DNA of 64,000 nt, taken from contig QZLA01000306.1 in NCBI GenBank assembly GCA_004796375.1, positions 36,123-100,122 on the forward strand. Reading direction: 5' to 3'. This document shows, piece by piece, positions 27,929 to 36,579 of this stretch. The notes under the pieces are model-generated. The model searched no databases, had not been told where the DNA came from, and saw only the letters and a program-made list of their open reading frames with translations. Position 1 is the first letter of the stretch; each line of letters opens with the position of its first letter. The DNA comes from Desulfobacteraceae bacterium (GTDB lineage Bacteria; Desulfobacterota; Desulfobacteria; Desulfobacterales; Desulfobacteraceae). A program made the translations under genes and the position numbers.

Positions 27929-29389
27929 CTAATACACGATACAGTTCCGGCCCCGGTCCTTGGCCGCATAGAGCGCCTGGTCCGCGCGATTGACAAACGC
28001 GTCCAGATCGTCCTCCGGCAGGTGCTGTGCAATCCCGCAACTGACGGTCACCGGCCCGGTCAGGTCCGAATCCACGTTGTGATCCGAATAGAAATCATGG
28101 GAACTGATTCCATCCTTGAGACGCTGGGCAATGGTCCGTGCATGCTCGATATCTCCGATACTCAATAAAATGAACTCATCTCCGCCCCAGCGAACCAGGA
28201 TATCGTTCTCCCGGGTGATCTCCCGTGCAATATCGGCAATCTTCCGGATCACGGCATCACCAAACACGTGGCCGTGGGTATCATTGATCACCTTAAACCG
28301 GTCAATGTCAAATAAAATGATGGACAACTTCAGCATGTCCCGTTTTTCCATACCGGCCAGGTAATTGTACCGCCGCTCAAATTCATTACGGTTGAATGCC
28401 CGGGTGAGCTTGTCCCGGGTGGCCAGAATCTCGAGCTGTTTTTGAAAGTAGTTAATGACCAGAATGGTACCCAGGATCGTAAACAGGGTGATCAACAAAC
28501 TGAGTAGGAGATTTTTTACAAATGTCTTATTCACCGCAGCCATGGCCCGGGTCTGATTCTGTTCCACCAGAAGATACCAGTCCAGTTCCTTGATATAACG
28601 GCAGGTGGTCAGATAGTGTTCATCCGCCTTATCGTATTCCAACAGGGACGGCTCATCCTTGGATCCCAGCAGGTTCCCTGCAATATCGCGGATCCCCTCC
28701 TGCTCGAATATATTGGTCTTGAGAATATGCTCGCGATGGGTGTGCACCTGTATCAGGCCCTGGCTGTCCACCATATACACATTACGGTCATACTTCTCTT
28801 TGTAGGAATCCAGGATACCGGCCACCATGTCAAAATTCAGCCCCACACCAACCACCCCTAAAAAATGACCAGCATAGTCTGTCAGCCGGTGGTTGATAAA
28901 AATGGTCAACCGGTTGTCCTGGGCCTGGTCGGTATCCACATCAAGGTCATACTCCACATTCATGGCTTTGAATTCATAGTACCAGCTGTCATGGTCATCA
29001 TCCCTGCTGATGATCTTGTGCAGTCCCTTGAAATGATAGTAATGCCGGGTTCTATCTGAAATAAAAAAGGAGGTGAAGAATCCGTATTGTTGCTTGACCT
29101 CCAGAAGGTAGCGTGTGATATGGGGCAGCCCCTTCTCACCGGCAATCACCCAGTCTTTGAGAAAAGTATCATTGGCCATGAGTGAAGAGACAAAAATCGG
29201 CCGCATCAGATCCCGCTGGATCTCTGAATAGATATTATCCCGTGCCAGCGGCAGGTTATCCCCGATGATACTGGTTCTGACCAGTTTTCGTGAGGCGGTG
29301 TAGGAGATGATATTGGTGGTTAAAAAACCGGACAGTAAGATCAGGGTTAAAATCAATATTAACCGGGTTCTAATGGAAAACCTGTTCAT
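27929..29389 (-). CDS. membrane diguanylate cyclase with Cache-type sensor
   Basis: This 486-residue protein has TM1 at about residues 8-30, a periplasmic double-Cache-like domain to about 300 (FFISDRTRHYYHFKG, WYYEFKAMNVEYDLDVD, VYMVDSQGLIQVH), TM2 near 305-325, and a GGDEF domain with the intact active site RWGGDEF. RxxD (REND) lies five residues before it, the product-inhibition site. It makes cyclic di-GMP in response to a periplasmic ligand. The frame extends to 29569. The ATG at 29389 (MNRFSIRTRL) has AAAGGCGG upstream and a natural membrane start. Confidence 0.9.
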   Translation of the reverse strand: MNRFSIRTRLILILTLILLSGFLTTNIISYTASRKLVRTSIIGDNLPLARDNIYSEIQRDLMRPIFVSSLMANDTFLKDWVIAGEKGLPHITRYLLEVKQQYGFFTSFFISDRTRHYYHFKGLHKIISRDDDHDSWYYEFKAMNVEYDLDVDTDQAQDNRLTIFINHRLTDYAGHFLGVVGVGLNFDMVAGILDSYKEKYDRNVYMVDSQGLIQVHTHREHILKTNIFEQEGIRDIAGNLLGSKDEPSLLEYDKADEHYLTTCRYIKELDWYLLVEQNQTRAMAAVNKTFVKNLLLSLLITLFTILGTILVINYFQKQLEILATRDKLTRAFNRNEFERRYNYLAGMEKRDMLKLSIILFDIDRFKVINDTHGHVFGDAVIRKIADIAREITRENDILVRWGGDEFILLSIGDIEHARTIAQRLKDGISSHDFYSDHNVDSDLTGPVTVSCGIAQHLPEDDLDAFVNRADQALYAAKDRGRNCIVY

Positions 29390-29753
29390 AAGCCGCCTTT
29401 GTCCTGCTATGGACTCCTGTTTAAAAATGGACACGTCATACCGTATCAAAGCCAGAATTATACCAGAGCATCCCGGAAATAGAAGCCCAAATAACCGAAT
29501 GCTCGCATATAGGTCAGACATACTCTGTTTTACCGGACATATAATTGACAATAACAACCATATTTCCACTGCAGATCATGCCAACTCATACGGAAAATTT
29601 AGGTTTTATGGTTATTTTTAGTAATTTTTAGTATTCGAATTAATTAATTTAAACAACTATTGACAACAAATAACATGTGTCATAGGAATAACAGGCGAAA
29701 TCAACTGCCAAGGAGATGGACCGTTAATTTTGTAGACCGCTATGGAGGAAATC
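29390..29753. promoter_or_regulatory. AT-rich regulatory region upstream of the TonB receptor
   Basis: This gene-free stretch is clearly more AT-rich than its neighbours. It holds a perfect tandem repeat of ATTTTTAGTA at 29614-29623 and 29624-29633. A promoter candidate follows: TTGACA at 29660-29665 and TAGGAA at 29683-29688, 17 nt apart, giving a leader of about 60 nt. The tandem repeat sits about 30 nt before the -35 box, where an activator or UP-like element would act. No cobalamin-riboswitch core and no convincing Fur box was found by eye. Confidence 0.5.
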
Positions 29754-31796
29754 ATGAAAACCGCTCGAATTGCTGCCAGTCTCGCCCTGATGCTTGCGTT
29801 CTCTCTGGCATCCTTAACTTTTGCACAGGACAGCTCATCAACCGACCAGGTCTTTGACCTTGGGGATGTTCTGGTGCTTGAAAAAAGTGGTGAGATGGCA
29901 CAGGCCACCACCACCAATGTTATTTCTGTTGACGACATCGAACAGACCGGTGCCGAAACCGTTGCCGACGCCCTGGAACAGATCCCGGGCCTGGATATTG
30001 AAAACAGCCCTAAAATGGGCCCCACCCTCAAACTCAGGGGATTTGAATATGAGGAGATCAAGATCATGATCGATGGTGTTCCGGCACACGGATCCTATGA
30101 CGGATACCTGGATCTGGGTCAGATCCCTGTGGATTCCATTGCCAAAATCGAAGTCACCAAAGGCGTCTCTTCTGTCCTGTACGGGGCCAATACCATGGGC
30201 GGCGTCATCAATATTATCACCAAGAAAGGCCCCAAGGAGCCCACCACCAGCCTAACCAGCTCCCTCGGCCCCAACAGCACCCGGAACTTCTCTGCCAGTC
30301 ATGGCGGCTCCAGGGAGAAATTCAATTATTTTGTGGCCTACTCATACAGGACCTCAGACGGATATGAACTGTCCGGTGATTTTGATCCCAATGACCCGCG
30401 GACCGGGACCTCTTCAGAGTACAATGAAGATGGGGATATCCGTGACCTGAGTTATTACACCAAAAACACCTTCAATGCCAAAGTCGGCTATGACTTTGAT
30501 ACCGATTCCAGGCTGTACCTGTCATTCGACTACCATGACAACGACAGAGGGTGCCCGACGTTCCAGAACCGCTACTGGGCATTTGACGAGTGGAAGCAGT
30601 GGCACCTGAACCTGGTGGGCGAACATGACATCACGGATAAAATCACTCTCAAAGGCCGGGTTTATTATGTCAAGCACGACGACTCACTTGAGGATGTGAG
30701 CTGGGACGCCGCCCATACCACCCAGGGCAAAAAATGGTTTGAAAGAAGTTCTTACGACGATTACAGCATTGGCGGCGACTTCCAGGCCTATATCGATATC
30801 AGCGACACCAACCTGCTCAAGCTGGGCGCCACATTTATCAATGACAACCACAGCCAGCAGGATTTTCTGGATGCCGACTGCTTCCCGGTGATCCGGGGGT
30901 GGGAGTCTGAGGGCTACCTGCCGGAAGAAAAATATGAAGCGTCCACCTACTCTTTTGCCATCGAAGACGAGATCAAGCTCATGAGCGAGCGGCTCACCCT
31001 GATCGGCGGGCTGAGCTATGACACACTCAAGCCGGAAGAGGCCAACGGCCAACCGGTTCCCGGCAACACCACCTCGGTAAACCCCCAGGCCGGCGTGGTC
31101 TTTGATGTAGACAACACCTTCAAGCTGCATGCATCTGTGGGCAAAAAAACCCGGTTCCCGTCCCTCAAGGAGCTCTACTCAGACATGGCCGGCGGCAACC
31201 CGGACCTGGAAGCCCAGGAGTCGATCTCCTATGAAATCGGGTTTGCCAAGGACTGCACCAGCGACTTCCGTGTATCCATGGCCGTGTTCTATAATGACAT
31301 TGAAAATAAAATCGATTCCGTCAAAAACAGCGACGGTGATAAATACTATATCAACCAGGGAGAAAGCACCACCAAAGGGTTGGAGGTCCAGATCGACTAC
31401 CTGACGCCGTTTGACCTTGAAGTGGGGCTGGGCTACACCTACCTGCAGGCAGAAGACAAGGCGGATGCTGACAGCCCGGAACTGGATGCGACCTTCACAC
31501 CGGAACACAAGCTGACCCTGGATCTGAGATACCGGTTTGATTTCGGACTGATGGCCTCTGCCCAGTGTATCTGGACCGGCGAACAGCTGGATTACTATGA
31601 CGATGACGGCAACGAGGTCCCCATATCAAGCTTCACCTTGATCAATGCCCGTCTCAGCCAGGAGATCACGCTGTTTGACAAGATACGTCCGGAAGTGTTC
31701 CTGGAGATCGACAACCTCTTGGATAAAAACTACGATGAAGGCAACGGCCCTGCCCCTGGAAGAACTTTTCTGGCCGGTGCCCGTGTAACCTTCTAA
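29754..31796 (+). CDS. TonB-dependent outer-membrane receptor
   Basis: This receptor of about 680 residues takes up a scarce ligand across the outer membrane using TonB energy. The signal peptide ends near LTFA-QD. The plug domain carries DDIEQTGAETVADALEQIPG, LRGFEYEEIKIMIDGVP and GANTMGGVINIITKKGPKE. The 22-strand barrel ends with the aromatic signature RTFLAGARVTF. It resembles the BtuB/FepA group. The ATG at 29754 has GGAGGAAAT upstream; the ATG at 29742 lies within that ribosome site. It heads the two-transporter cluster, so its ligand is presumably what that cluster imports. Confidence 0.92.
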   Translation: MKTARIAASLALMLAFSLASLTFAQDSSSTDQVFDLGDVLVLEKSGEMAQATTTNVISVDDIEQTGAETVADALEQIPGLDIENSPKMGPTLKLRGFEYEEIKIMIDGVPAHGSYDGYLDLGQIPVDSIAKIEVTKGVSSVLYGANTMGGVINIITKKGPKEPTTSLTSSLGPNSTRNFSASHGGSREKFNYFVAYSYRTSDGYELSGDFDPNDPRTGTSSEYNEDGDIRDLSYYTKNTFNAKVGYDFDTDSRLYLSFDYHDNDRGCPTFQNRYWAFDEWKQWHLNLVGEHDITDKITLKGRVYYVKHDDSLEDVSWDAAHTTQGKKWFERSSYDDYSIGGDFQAYIDISDTNLLKLGATFINDNHSQQDFLDADCFPVIRGWESEGYLPEEKYEASTYSFAIEDEIKLMSERLTLIGGLSYDTLKPEEANGQPVPGNTTSVNPQAGVVFDVDNTFKLHASVGKKTRFPSLKELYSDMAGGNPDLEAQESISYEIGFAKDCTSDFRVSMAVFYNDIENKIDSVKNSDGDKYYINQGESTTKGLEVQIDYLTPFDLEVGLGYTYLQAEDKADADSPELDATFTPEHKLTLDLRYRFDFGLMASAQCIWTGEQLDYYDDDGNEVPISSFTLINARLSQEITLFDKIRPEVFLEIDNLLDKNYDEGNGPAPGRTFLAGARVTF

Positions 31797-31807
31797 CCCC
31801 TGAACCC

Positions 31808-31835
31808 ATACCCGGGCAGCTCGGCTGTCCGGGTA
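31808..31835. repeat. hairpin between TonB receptor and methyltransferase genes
   Basis: ATACCCGGGCAGC and GCTGTCCGGGTAT form a stem of about 12 bp with a 3-nt loop (one mismatch) in the 51-nt gap. No T-run follows. It could protect the receptor mRNA end or reduce transcription into the enzyme genes. Confidence 0.5.
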
Positions 31836-31847
31836 TCTGTCAAACCT

Positions 31848-32681
31848 ATGAAACCGTTACCCGACTGGACCGCACTTTGGTCAGAACTCTCCTGTATTCA
31901 GGACCAAGCATTTTCCAGAAACCAGAAAAACAACACGGAGGACTTCTGGAAAAACAAGGCCAGGGATTTTGATAAAATGGTGGATGAACGCTGGAAGAAA
32001 CCGGATTCATCACGGGAATTCCTGATCCAAAAATTGAAAACCCACCCCGGTTCCAACCTGCTGGATATCGGGGCCGGAACCGGCAAATGGTCTGTTCTCT
32101 GCGCGCCATATGCTGAAAAAGTCACAGCACTGGAACCCTCCAGGGCCATGCAGGATATCCTCAAAGAGAAGATACAGGCCCTCAACATCGAGAACATCAG
32201 GATTGTCACCGGCACCTGGCCGGATCATGACATCGCCCGTCATGATTTTATACTGGCGTCCCATTCCATGTACGGGGTCCGGGACTTTAAATCGTTTGTG
32301 CTGAAAATGAGCCAAACCGCGAAAAAGGGTTGCATCCTGGTGATGCGGGCCCCCCTTGCCGATGCCGTCATGGCCAAAGCCGCACGCAGGGTGTTCGGCC
32401 ACCCCTATGACAGTCCCAATTTCCAGATTGCCTACAATATCCTTCTGGGAATGGATATCTATCCCGATGTGATCATGGAGAAAGACGGGACATGGCCGGG
32501 GTGGCACAATACATCCATTGAGGATGCTCTGTCTGAACTCAAGAACCGGCTGGATCTCAATGAGAGCGACGCCCACGATCGTTTTTTGAAACAGCTCCTT
32601 GAAGCGCATCTGATCCAGGAGGAAGACCGGGTTACCTGGCCTTCCGGGAACCGCTCCGCACTCCTGTACTGGGAGGTATAA
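31848..32681 (+). CDS. class I SAM-dependent methyltransferase (first copy)
   Basis: This 277-residue cytoplasmic enzyme has the Rossmann motif NLLDIGAGTGKWSVL (from about residue 70), the acidic post-I residue in VTALEPSRAM, and DFILASHSMYGV as post-motif II. The target is unknown. It is the first gene after the TonB receptor. Its TAA shares one base with the ATG of the binding-protein gene, so it belongs to the uptake operon. The second methyltransferase of the cluster is shorter and only distantly similar. The ribosome site before the ATG at 31848 is weak. Confidence 0.85.
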   Translation: MKPLPDWTALWSELSCIQDQAFSRNQKNNTEDFWKNKARDFDKMVDERWKKPDSSREFLIQKLKTHPGSNLLDIGAGTGKWSVLCAPYAEKVTALEPSRAMQDILKEKIQALNIENIRIVTGTWPDHDIARHDFILASHSMYGVRDFKSFVLKMSQTAKKGCILVMRAPLADAVMAKAARRVFGHPYDSPNFQIAYNILLGMDIYPDVIMEKDGTWPGWHNTSIEDALSELKNRLDLNESDAHDRFLKQLLEAHLIQEEDRVTWPSGNRSALLYWEV

Positions 32682-33709
32682 TGACATCTGAAAGATATGG
32701 ACTTCATGCAGTGATGTTCTTGCTGGCCAGTCTGTTGTTATCTTCCTGCAACCTGTTTCAATCCGGGACCGGCACCAGGACCTTTACCGATCAGTTGGGC
32801 CGTACCGTAAAGATTCCTGAGAAAATCCATCGGATCTGTGCGCTCCACCATTTCGGCGGAAAAATCGTTTATGCCCTGAAAAAACAATCCCTGTTAGTGG
32901 ATACCAGTATCTATGGAAAGGAAGCGCTTGCATTGAAAGCCATTGATCCGGCGTTTGCCGCCAAACCCTCGCTGCTCCAGGGCAACAGTTACAATGTCGA
33001 GTCGATGATCAATCTGGCCCCTCAGGTGGCGTTTGTGTACGCCTCCTCCAACCGCAGTGAAATGGAGGTGTTTAAAAATGCCGGCATTCCAGCAATAGCG
33101 GTAAAGGGTGAAACCTTTGAGGAGAGTTTTGAGGCCATCCGGCTGATTTCGTCAGTACTGGAATGTGAAGGTGATGGTGAACACTACATCAAGCAGTGCC
33201 GGGATCTGATCCGAATGGTGCAAACGCGCCTCGAAACCACATCCGGCCCACCGGTGAAGGTGCTGTTTTCGGGTCCCAAGAGTATCTATTCAGCCGCCAC
33301 GGGCAGTATGCTTCAAACCCAGATTTTAGAACTGTCCGGGGCCGTGAATGTGGCCAATGAGCTTGACGGGTTCTGGGCGGATATCTCACCCGAGCAGCTG
33401 GCATTGTGGAATCCGGATGTCATTTTTCTGGGATCTACCTTGGATGCTTACGGCAGGGACAGCATATTTAAGAATCCTCATTTCCAGACCATAAAAGCGA
33501 TCCAGGACAAAAAGGTGTATACCTTCCCCTCCAATGTGGGGTGGTGGGACTACCCGGCCCCCCATTGTGTCCTGGGGGTGGTGTGGTCAGCCAAAATCCT
33601 GTACCCGGAACTGTTCGGTGATGTCGACATGAAAGAGATTGCTGATCAGTTCTACGAGGAGTTTACCGGGCACACCTTCAGTGCATTGGGAGGAAGACTG
33701 GTGCAATGA
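32681..33709 (+). CDS. FecB/BtuF-type binding lipoprotein of an ABC importer (first copy)
   Basis: This 342-residue precursor has a lipoprotein signal with LLSSC (Cys23). The mature part is a class III periplasmic-binding protein: TFTDQLGRTVKIPEKIHRIC at the start, MINLAPQVAFVYAS, and the C-lobe ELDGFWADISPEQLALWNPD and KVYTFPSNVGWWDYP. Such proteins capture iron-chelates, haem or corrinoids for BtuCD/FecCD-type importers. It overlaps the permease gene by 4 nt. Confidence 0.88.
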   Translation: MTSERYGLHAVMFLLASLLLSSCNLFQSGTGTRTFTDQLGRTVKIPEKIHRICALHHFGGKIVYALKKQSLLVDTSIYGKEALALKAIDPAFAAKPSLLQGNSYNVESMINLAPQVAFVYASSNRSEMEVFKNAGIPAIAVKGETFEESFEAIRLISSVLECEGDGEHYIKQCRDLIRMVQTRLETTSGPPVKVLFSGPKSIYSAATGSMLQTQILELSGAVNVANELDGFWADISPEQLALWNPDVIFLGSTLDAYGRDSIFKNPHFQTIKAIQDKKVYTFPSNVGWWDYPAPHCVLGVVWSAKILYPELFGDVDMKEIADQFYEEFTGHTFSALGGRLVQ

Positions 33710-34752
33710 AAAAGGAAACCGCCATCATACTGATCATTCCACTGGCGGCCTTTGCCTGCCTGTGTACGGGCAGGTACCCCATTGATCCGGGCCAGGTATT
33801 TCCCTTGCTTCTATCCGGCATAGGTGCCCTGTCAGGCCCCGAAACGGGTGTGAGCTGGCCGGAATATGAACTGCCCCGGGAACTGGTCATGATTTTCTGG
33901 AACATCCGTATCCCGAGAATAGTGATGAGCATAATGGTGGGTGCAGGCATCTCAACCGCCGGTGCGGTATTCCAGGCCCTGTTCCGGAATCCTCTGGCTG
34001 CCCCGGATATCCTGGGTGTGACAGCGGGATCATGCTTTGGCGCTGCCCTGGCCATCATGTTCCTTGTGCCCCTGGCCTGGATCATCCAGTCCAGCGCCTT
34101 TATATTCGGCATCATTGCCGTGTCCCTGGCATACATCCTGGCATCATGGAGCAAAGACCACTCCCCGTCCGTCCTGGTCATATCGGGTATCGTGATCTCA
34201 GCCCTGTTCCAGGCCGGGCTTTCCTTTATCATGTACCTGGCCAACCCCTACGATCAGCTGGCCCAGATCGTTTTCTGGACCATGGGCAGTTTCCATACCG
34301 CATCCTGGACAAAGATCCAGATCACCGCCCCTATCCTGATTTCAGGAATACTGCTTGTGAGTCTCTTTTCCTGGCGCCTGAACATCATGACACAGAATGA
34401 AGAGGACGCACTGTCCATGGGAATCGATGTGTTCAAGTGGCGGGTATTCTATGTAGTGATCAGCACCTTGATGGTGGCCTGTTCCGTGGCAGCTGTGGGA
34501 ACGGTGGCATGGATCGGCCTGATCGTACCCCACATCGCCAGATACCTCACCGGTTCGGAACACAGACGGCTGATCCCGGCCACCGCTGTTTTAGGCGGGC
34601 TCTTTCTTCTCATTATGGACTCCGTGGCCCGGAGTATTCTTATGTCTGAAATCCCTATCAGCATTGTCACCTCCATATTCGGTGCCCCCTTTTTAGCCTA
34701 CCTGGTCATCCGGTCAGGGTCAGGAAAAATGCGTCATGAGCCTGCAGCTTGA
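33706..34752 (+). CDS. FecCD/BtuC-type ABC permease (first copy)
   Basis: This 348-residue protein has about ten membrane helices. The family signatures are RIPRIVMSIMVGAGISTAGAVFQ split as RIPRIVMSIMVGAG and GAVFQALFRNPLA, DILGVTAGSCFGAA, and VAAVGTVAWIGLIVPHIARY with the ATPase-contact region before it. It forms the channel of the first importer. The 3' end overlaps the ATPase gene by 17 nt. Confidence 0.93.
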   Translation: MKKETAIILIIPLAAFACLCTGRYPIDPGQVFPLLLSGIGALSGPETGVSWPEYELPRELVMIFWNIRIPRIVMSIMVGAGISTAGAVFQALFRNPLAAPDILGVTAGSCFGAALAIMFLVPLAWIIQSSAFIFGIIAVSLAYILASWSKDHSPSVLVISGIVISALFQAGLSFIMYLANPYDQLAQIVFWTMGSFHTASWTKIQITAPILISGILLVSLFSWRLNIMTQNEEDALSMGIDVFKWRVFYVVISTLMVACSVAAVGTVAWIGLIVPHIARYLTGSEHRRLIPATAVLGGLFLLIMDSVARSILMSEIPISIVTSIFGAPFLAYLVIRSGSGKMRHEPAA

Positions 34753-35560
34753 TCAGATCAGCGCCGGATACGGCAAGGCGCATGTCCTCTCGGATATCAG
34801 CCTGACCGTGACACCCGGACGGATCTGCGCCCTCATGGGCCGGAACGGATCGGGAAAAACCACCCTACTGAGGACAATCAACGGCGTGATCCCATTGTCC
34901 GGCGGCAGTATACGGCTCATGGGCCGGGATATCAAAACCCTGCGCCGGCCCCAGATTGCCCGGCTGGTTTCAGTGGTCCCCCAGGTCAGTTTCACCCCCT
35001 TTTCCTTTTCCTGCCTGGATATGGTCCTGATGTCCGGCGTATCGAGAATCAAGGCCTGGCAGTCACCGTCTGCAAGGGAGAAGAAAACCGCACTGTCCGT
35101 CATGACCGAAACCGGGATCCGGCACCTGGCACATCGCCCGTTCAACGCCCTGTCCGGTGGTGAACGCCAACTGGTCATGCTGTCCAGGGGATTGTTTCAG
35201 GAATCACCTGTGATGCTCCTGGACGAACCCAATACCCATCTCGACTTTACCAACCAGCACCATATCATGTCACTGATGAAAACCCTGGTGAAAAAGCGTG
35301 GACTCACCGTCCTGATAACCCTTCACGACCCTAACCTGGCCCACTACTATTGCGATGATGTCATCCTGATCAAACACGGCTGTGTTCTGGCTCAAGGCCC
35401 GACCGCCGCAACCATGACAGACGATGTTTTATTGGCCGTACTGGGCGGTAATATCCGGACAGATACCACACAAAGCGGCATGTTTGTAGTGACCCCCAGG
35501 CATGTTGACCACCAGGCCATTGCCGGAACTGCTCCGGGAAAACAGGAGATCAATCCATGA
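34736..35560 (+). CDS. FecE/BtuD-type ABC ATPase (first copy)
   Basis: This 274-residue ATPase has Walker A GRNGSGKTTLL, the Q-loop in VVPQVSFTPFSF, signature LSGGERQLVML, Walker B VMLLDEPNTHLD and the switch His in TLHDPN. It powers the first importer. The start lies inside the permease gene and the stop overlaps the radical SAM gene, so transporter and enzyme are made together. Confidence 0.94.
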   Translation: MSLQLDQISAGYGKAHVLSDISLTVTPGRICALMGRNGSGKTTLLRTINGVIPLSGGSIRLMGRDIKTLRRPQIARLVSVVPQVSFTPFSFSCLDMVLMSGVSRIKAWQSPSAREKKTALSVMTETGIRHLAHRPFNALSGGERQLVMLSRGLFQESPVMLLDEPNTHLDFTNQHHIMSLMKTLVKKRGLTVLITLHDPNLAHYYCDDVILIKHGCVLAQGPTAATMTDDVLLAVLGGNIRTDTTQSGMFVVTPRHVDHQAIAGTAPGKQEINP

Positions 35561-36579
35561 AATGCGCCTTTTGCGAACACCGATGTGATCTTGGCAAAGG
35601 CAAAAGCTTTTGCGGGATGTATCAGGAGAAAAACGGCACGGTTGTTGAAATCTTTCCCAACCGCTGGAGCACCTATTCCGCCTCCCGGGTTGAATCGGTC
35701 CCGTTCTACCATGCCTATCCCGGTTCAAGATCCATGATCATCGGATCTGCCGGATGTAATTTCAGGTGCCGATACTGCTCTAACGGCTTTATTGCCTGTC
35801 AGGATCCCGCCAATGTCCAGGATGTCATGTATGAATTTGAACCGGAGGACCTGGTCAGGATGGCACAGAAACTGGGCTGCCATAATATTGTTTTCAATGT
35901 CAATGAGCCCGCAGTATCCCTTCCCAGCCTGGAGGCGGTAAAACACTATGCAGGAAAGGCTATGATCCCCATGGGATGCCTGACCAACGGATATACCACA
36001 CCAGAGTCCACCGAGCGCCTGGCTAAGGTATTCTCCTTTATCCATGTGGGCCTCAAAGGGTTTACGGACCGGTTTTACCGGGAATATGTCGGTATAAGAA
36101 GCGTGGAACCGGTATTAAAGAATATTGAGGCCCTTTCCAGATCCTGCCATGTGGAGGTGGCCTTTCCGGTGATCGAAGATGTCAATGACCATGAACTATT
36201 TGACGTGGCCGCCTTTATTGCCGGGATCCGGGAGGACATCCCCTGGCATGTATTCAGGCTGCTGCCCGAGCATGACATGAAAGAATCGGTCTACCCCAAT
36301 ATCGAACGGATCAACCAGGCCCTGGCGTCCTGCCGGGACAAACTGCATTATATCTATTTTCACAACTTTGTGGGATCAGACTGGGTCAACACCCTGTGTC
36401 CTGAATGCAAACAGGTGGTCGTCAAGCGGTTCAGCCTGGGATGCTCGGGTGACCGCCTGGATGAATTCATGGCACCGGAAAACCGCTGCAGCAGCTGCGA
36501 CACACCCATTGCCATGCATGGCACCAAGGTGTCCTGGAACGCCAGGCAGATCAGATCCACAGGAGGTGCAAAAACATGA
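35557..36579 (+). CDS. PflA/AmmeMemoRadiSam-like radical SAM enzyme (first copy)
   Basis: This 340-residue protein has the radical SAM motif CNFRCRYC (C67, C71, C74). An N-terminal cysteine set (C3, C6, C10, C19) resembles the start of PflA-like enzymes linked to AMMECR1/Memo. A C-terminal set (C281, C284, C296, C311, C314) could hold a second Fe-S cluster or zinc. The chemistry is unknown. It overlaps the ATPase gene before it and the unknown gene after it by 4 nt each, which ties it to the imported ligand. The paralogue at 41426 shares the same cysteine layout. Confidence 0.86.
   Translation: MKCAFCEHRCDLGKGKSFCGMYQEKNGTVVEIFPNRWSTYSASRVESVPFYHAYPGSRSMIIGSAGCNFRCRYCSNGFIACQDPANVQDVMYEFEPEDLVRMAQKLGCHNIVFNVNEPAVSLPSLEAVKHYAGKAMIPMGCLTNGYTTPESTERLAKVFSFIHVGLKGFTDRFYREYVGIRSVEPVLKNIEALSRSCHVEVAFPVIEDVNDHELFDVAAFIAGIREDIPWHVFRLLPEHDMKESVYPNIERINQALASCRDKLHYIYFHNFVGSDWVNTLCPECKQVVVKRFSLGCSGDRLDEFMAPENRCSSCDTPIAMHGTKVSWNARQIRSTGGAKT

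Noticed and set aside
29390..29753. Cobalamin riboswitch upstream of the TonB receptor
   Set aside because: Neither the B12-box type sequence nor a folded core of the needed size could be seen. The leader after the candidate promoter is only about 60 nt.
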